Positions 63,847-64,000 of a stretch of 64,000 nucleotides of DNA are shown here, piece after piece; the stretch's first letter is position 1, and the number at the start of each line of letters is the position of its first letter. Both the position numbers and the translations under genes were made by a program. Location of the stretch: contig JARHZF010000097.1 in assembly GCA_029258325.1 (NCBI GenBank), positions 38,595 through 102,594 on the forward strand, in the 5' to 3' direction. The notes under the pieces were generated by a model. It saw only the letters and a list, made by a program, of their open reading frames with translations. It searched no databases and had not been told where the DNA came from. This stretch comes from Anaerobiospirillum sp. (GTDB taxonomy: Bacteria; Pseudomonadota; Gammaproteobacteria; Enterobacterales; Succinivibrionaceae).

Positions 63847-63877
63847 CGTTTATCGTAATAACAGGATTTTGTAAATT

Positions 63878-63953
63878 TGGTCGTTAGCTCAGCTGGTAGA
63901 GCAGCGGACTCTTAATCCGTTGGTCGCGGGTTCGATCCCCTCACGACCCACCA
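63878..63953 (+). tRNA. tRNA-Lys (anticodon CTT), with two stem mismatches
   Basis: The anticodon loop is CTCTTAA on the same stem as the first copy, so the anticodon reads AAG (Lys). Encoded CCA is present. Two mismatches stand out: base 1 is T opposite C72, and T-stem base C50 faces T64 (GCGGG against CCCTC). The other stems are intact. It may be functional or may be decaying. Confidence 0.85.
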
Positions 63954-63971
63954 TTTTACAAAAGATCCAAT

Positions 63972-64000
63972 GGGTCGTTAGCTCAGCTGGTAGAGCAGCG
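63972..64000 (+). tRNA. tRNA gene, 5' part cut by the window end (Lys-like)
   Basis: GGGTCGTTAGCTCAGCTGG and the following bases match the first 29 positions of the tRNA-Lys copies (5' acceptor strand and D-arm). The anticodon lies outside the window, so Lys identity is inferred from the 5' half. Confidence 0.75.

Overview
The window is very AT-rich (about 30% GC by eye) bacterial chromosome with a gammaproteobacterial gene set. Several blocks keep gammaproteobacterial gene order: cheY-cheZ-cheA-cheB-motC-motD-parC-parP-cheW-DUF2802; ygiM divergent from ygiF-glnE; ruvC-ruvA-ruvB-ybgC-tolQ-tolR-tolA-tolB-pal-cpoB followed by tRNA-Lys genes; and an Arg-His-Leu tRNA cluster. Polar chemotaxis genes (ParC/ParP), FabV, host-sialic-acid use and low GC together suggest a motile, mucosa- or gut-associated member of Aeromonadales, perhaps Succinivibrionaceae. 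That placement is inference from gene content, not from a marker-gene comparison.

Layout. 1-9.6 kb: chemotaxis and flagellar stator operon, on +. 9.8-12.5 kb: galM and a LeuA-family gene that has lost its catalytic residues, on -. 12.9-15.2 kb: glpK-glpF for glycerol uptake. 15.6-20.8 kb: a surface-sugar O-acyltransferase, fabV, folD and a TauE/SafE permease. 21.0-21.6 kb: tRNA-Arg, His, Leu, Leu behind a near-consensus promoter. 21.6-23.8 kb: an ExeA-type membrane ATPase with a small overlapping membrane-protein gene. 23.9-30.1 kb: ygiM, ygiF, glnE and two related lipoproteins. 30.2-38.1 kb: a complete sialic-acid locus (nanK, SSS transporter, nanA, nanE, KdgM/NanC-type porin, nanM and a divergent RpiR regulator). 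38.1-41.7 kb: dam, pheA, a YccA/Bax-inhibitor-1 protein and a GntR regulator. 41.7-51.3 kb: an accessory island with long non-coding gaps, an unknown exported protein, a 1451-residue autotransporter, a KDPG-aldolase/VOC fusion and a stand-alone TRAP solute-binding lipoprotein; a related intergenic repeat occurs at least three times here. 51.4-55.1 kb: gpsA, a separate flgBC operon, a flavin-reductase-like protein and ribA. 55.5-63.6 kb: ruvCAB-ybgC-tol-pal-cpoB. 63.7-64.0 kb: tRNA-Lys genes, the last cut by the window end.

How the parts work together. The che/mot/par genes encode signalling from receptors to the flagellar motor and its positioning at the pole; flgBC supplies rod proteins. The nan locus covers outer-membrane entry, anomer conversion, Na+-driven uptake, cleavage to ManNAc plus pyruvate, phosphorylation and epimerisation to GlcNAc-6-P. 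glpK-glpF and gpsA link glycerol to phospholipid precursors. Tol-Pal-CpoB maintains the envelope during division.

Most notable: TolQ carries a roughly 250-residue Q/N/M-rich cytoplasmic tail; the LeuA homologue looks catalytically dead; the flgB leader can form two mutually exclusive hairpins; an intergenic repeat family surrounds the autotransporter; an ExeA-like ATPase is paired with an unknown membrane protein without type II secretion genes; and one tRNA-Lys gene has two stem mismatches. Several start codons were moved downstream because the longest open frame begins inside, or upstream of, the ribosome-binding site.
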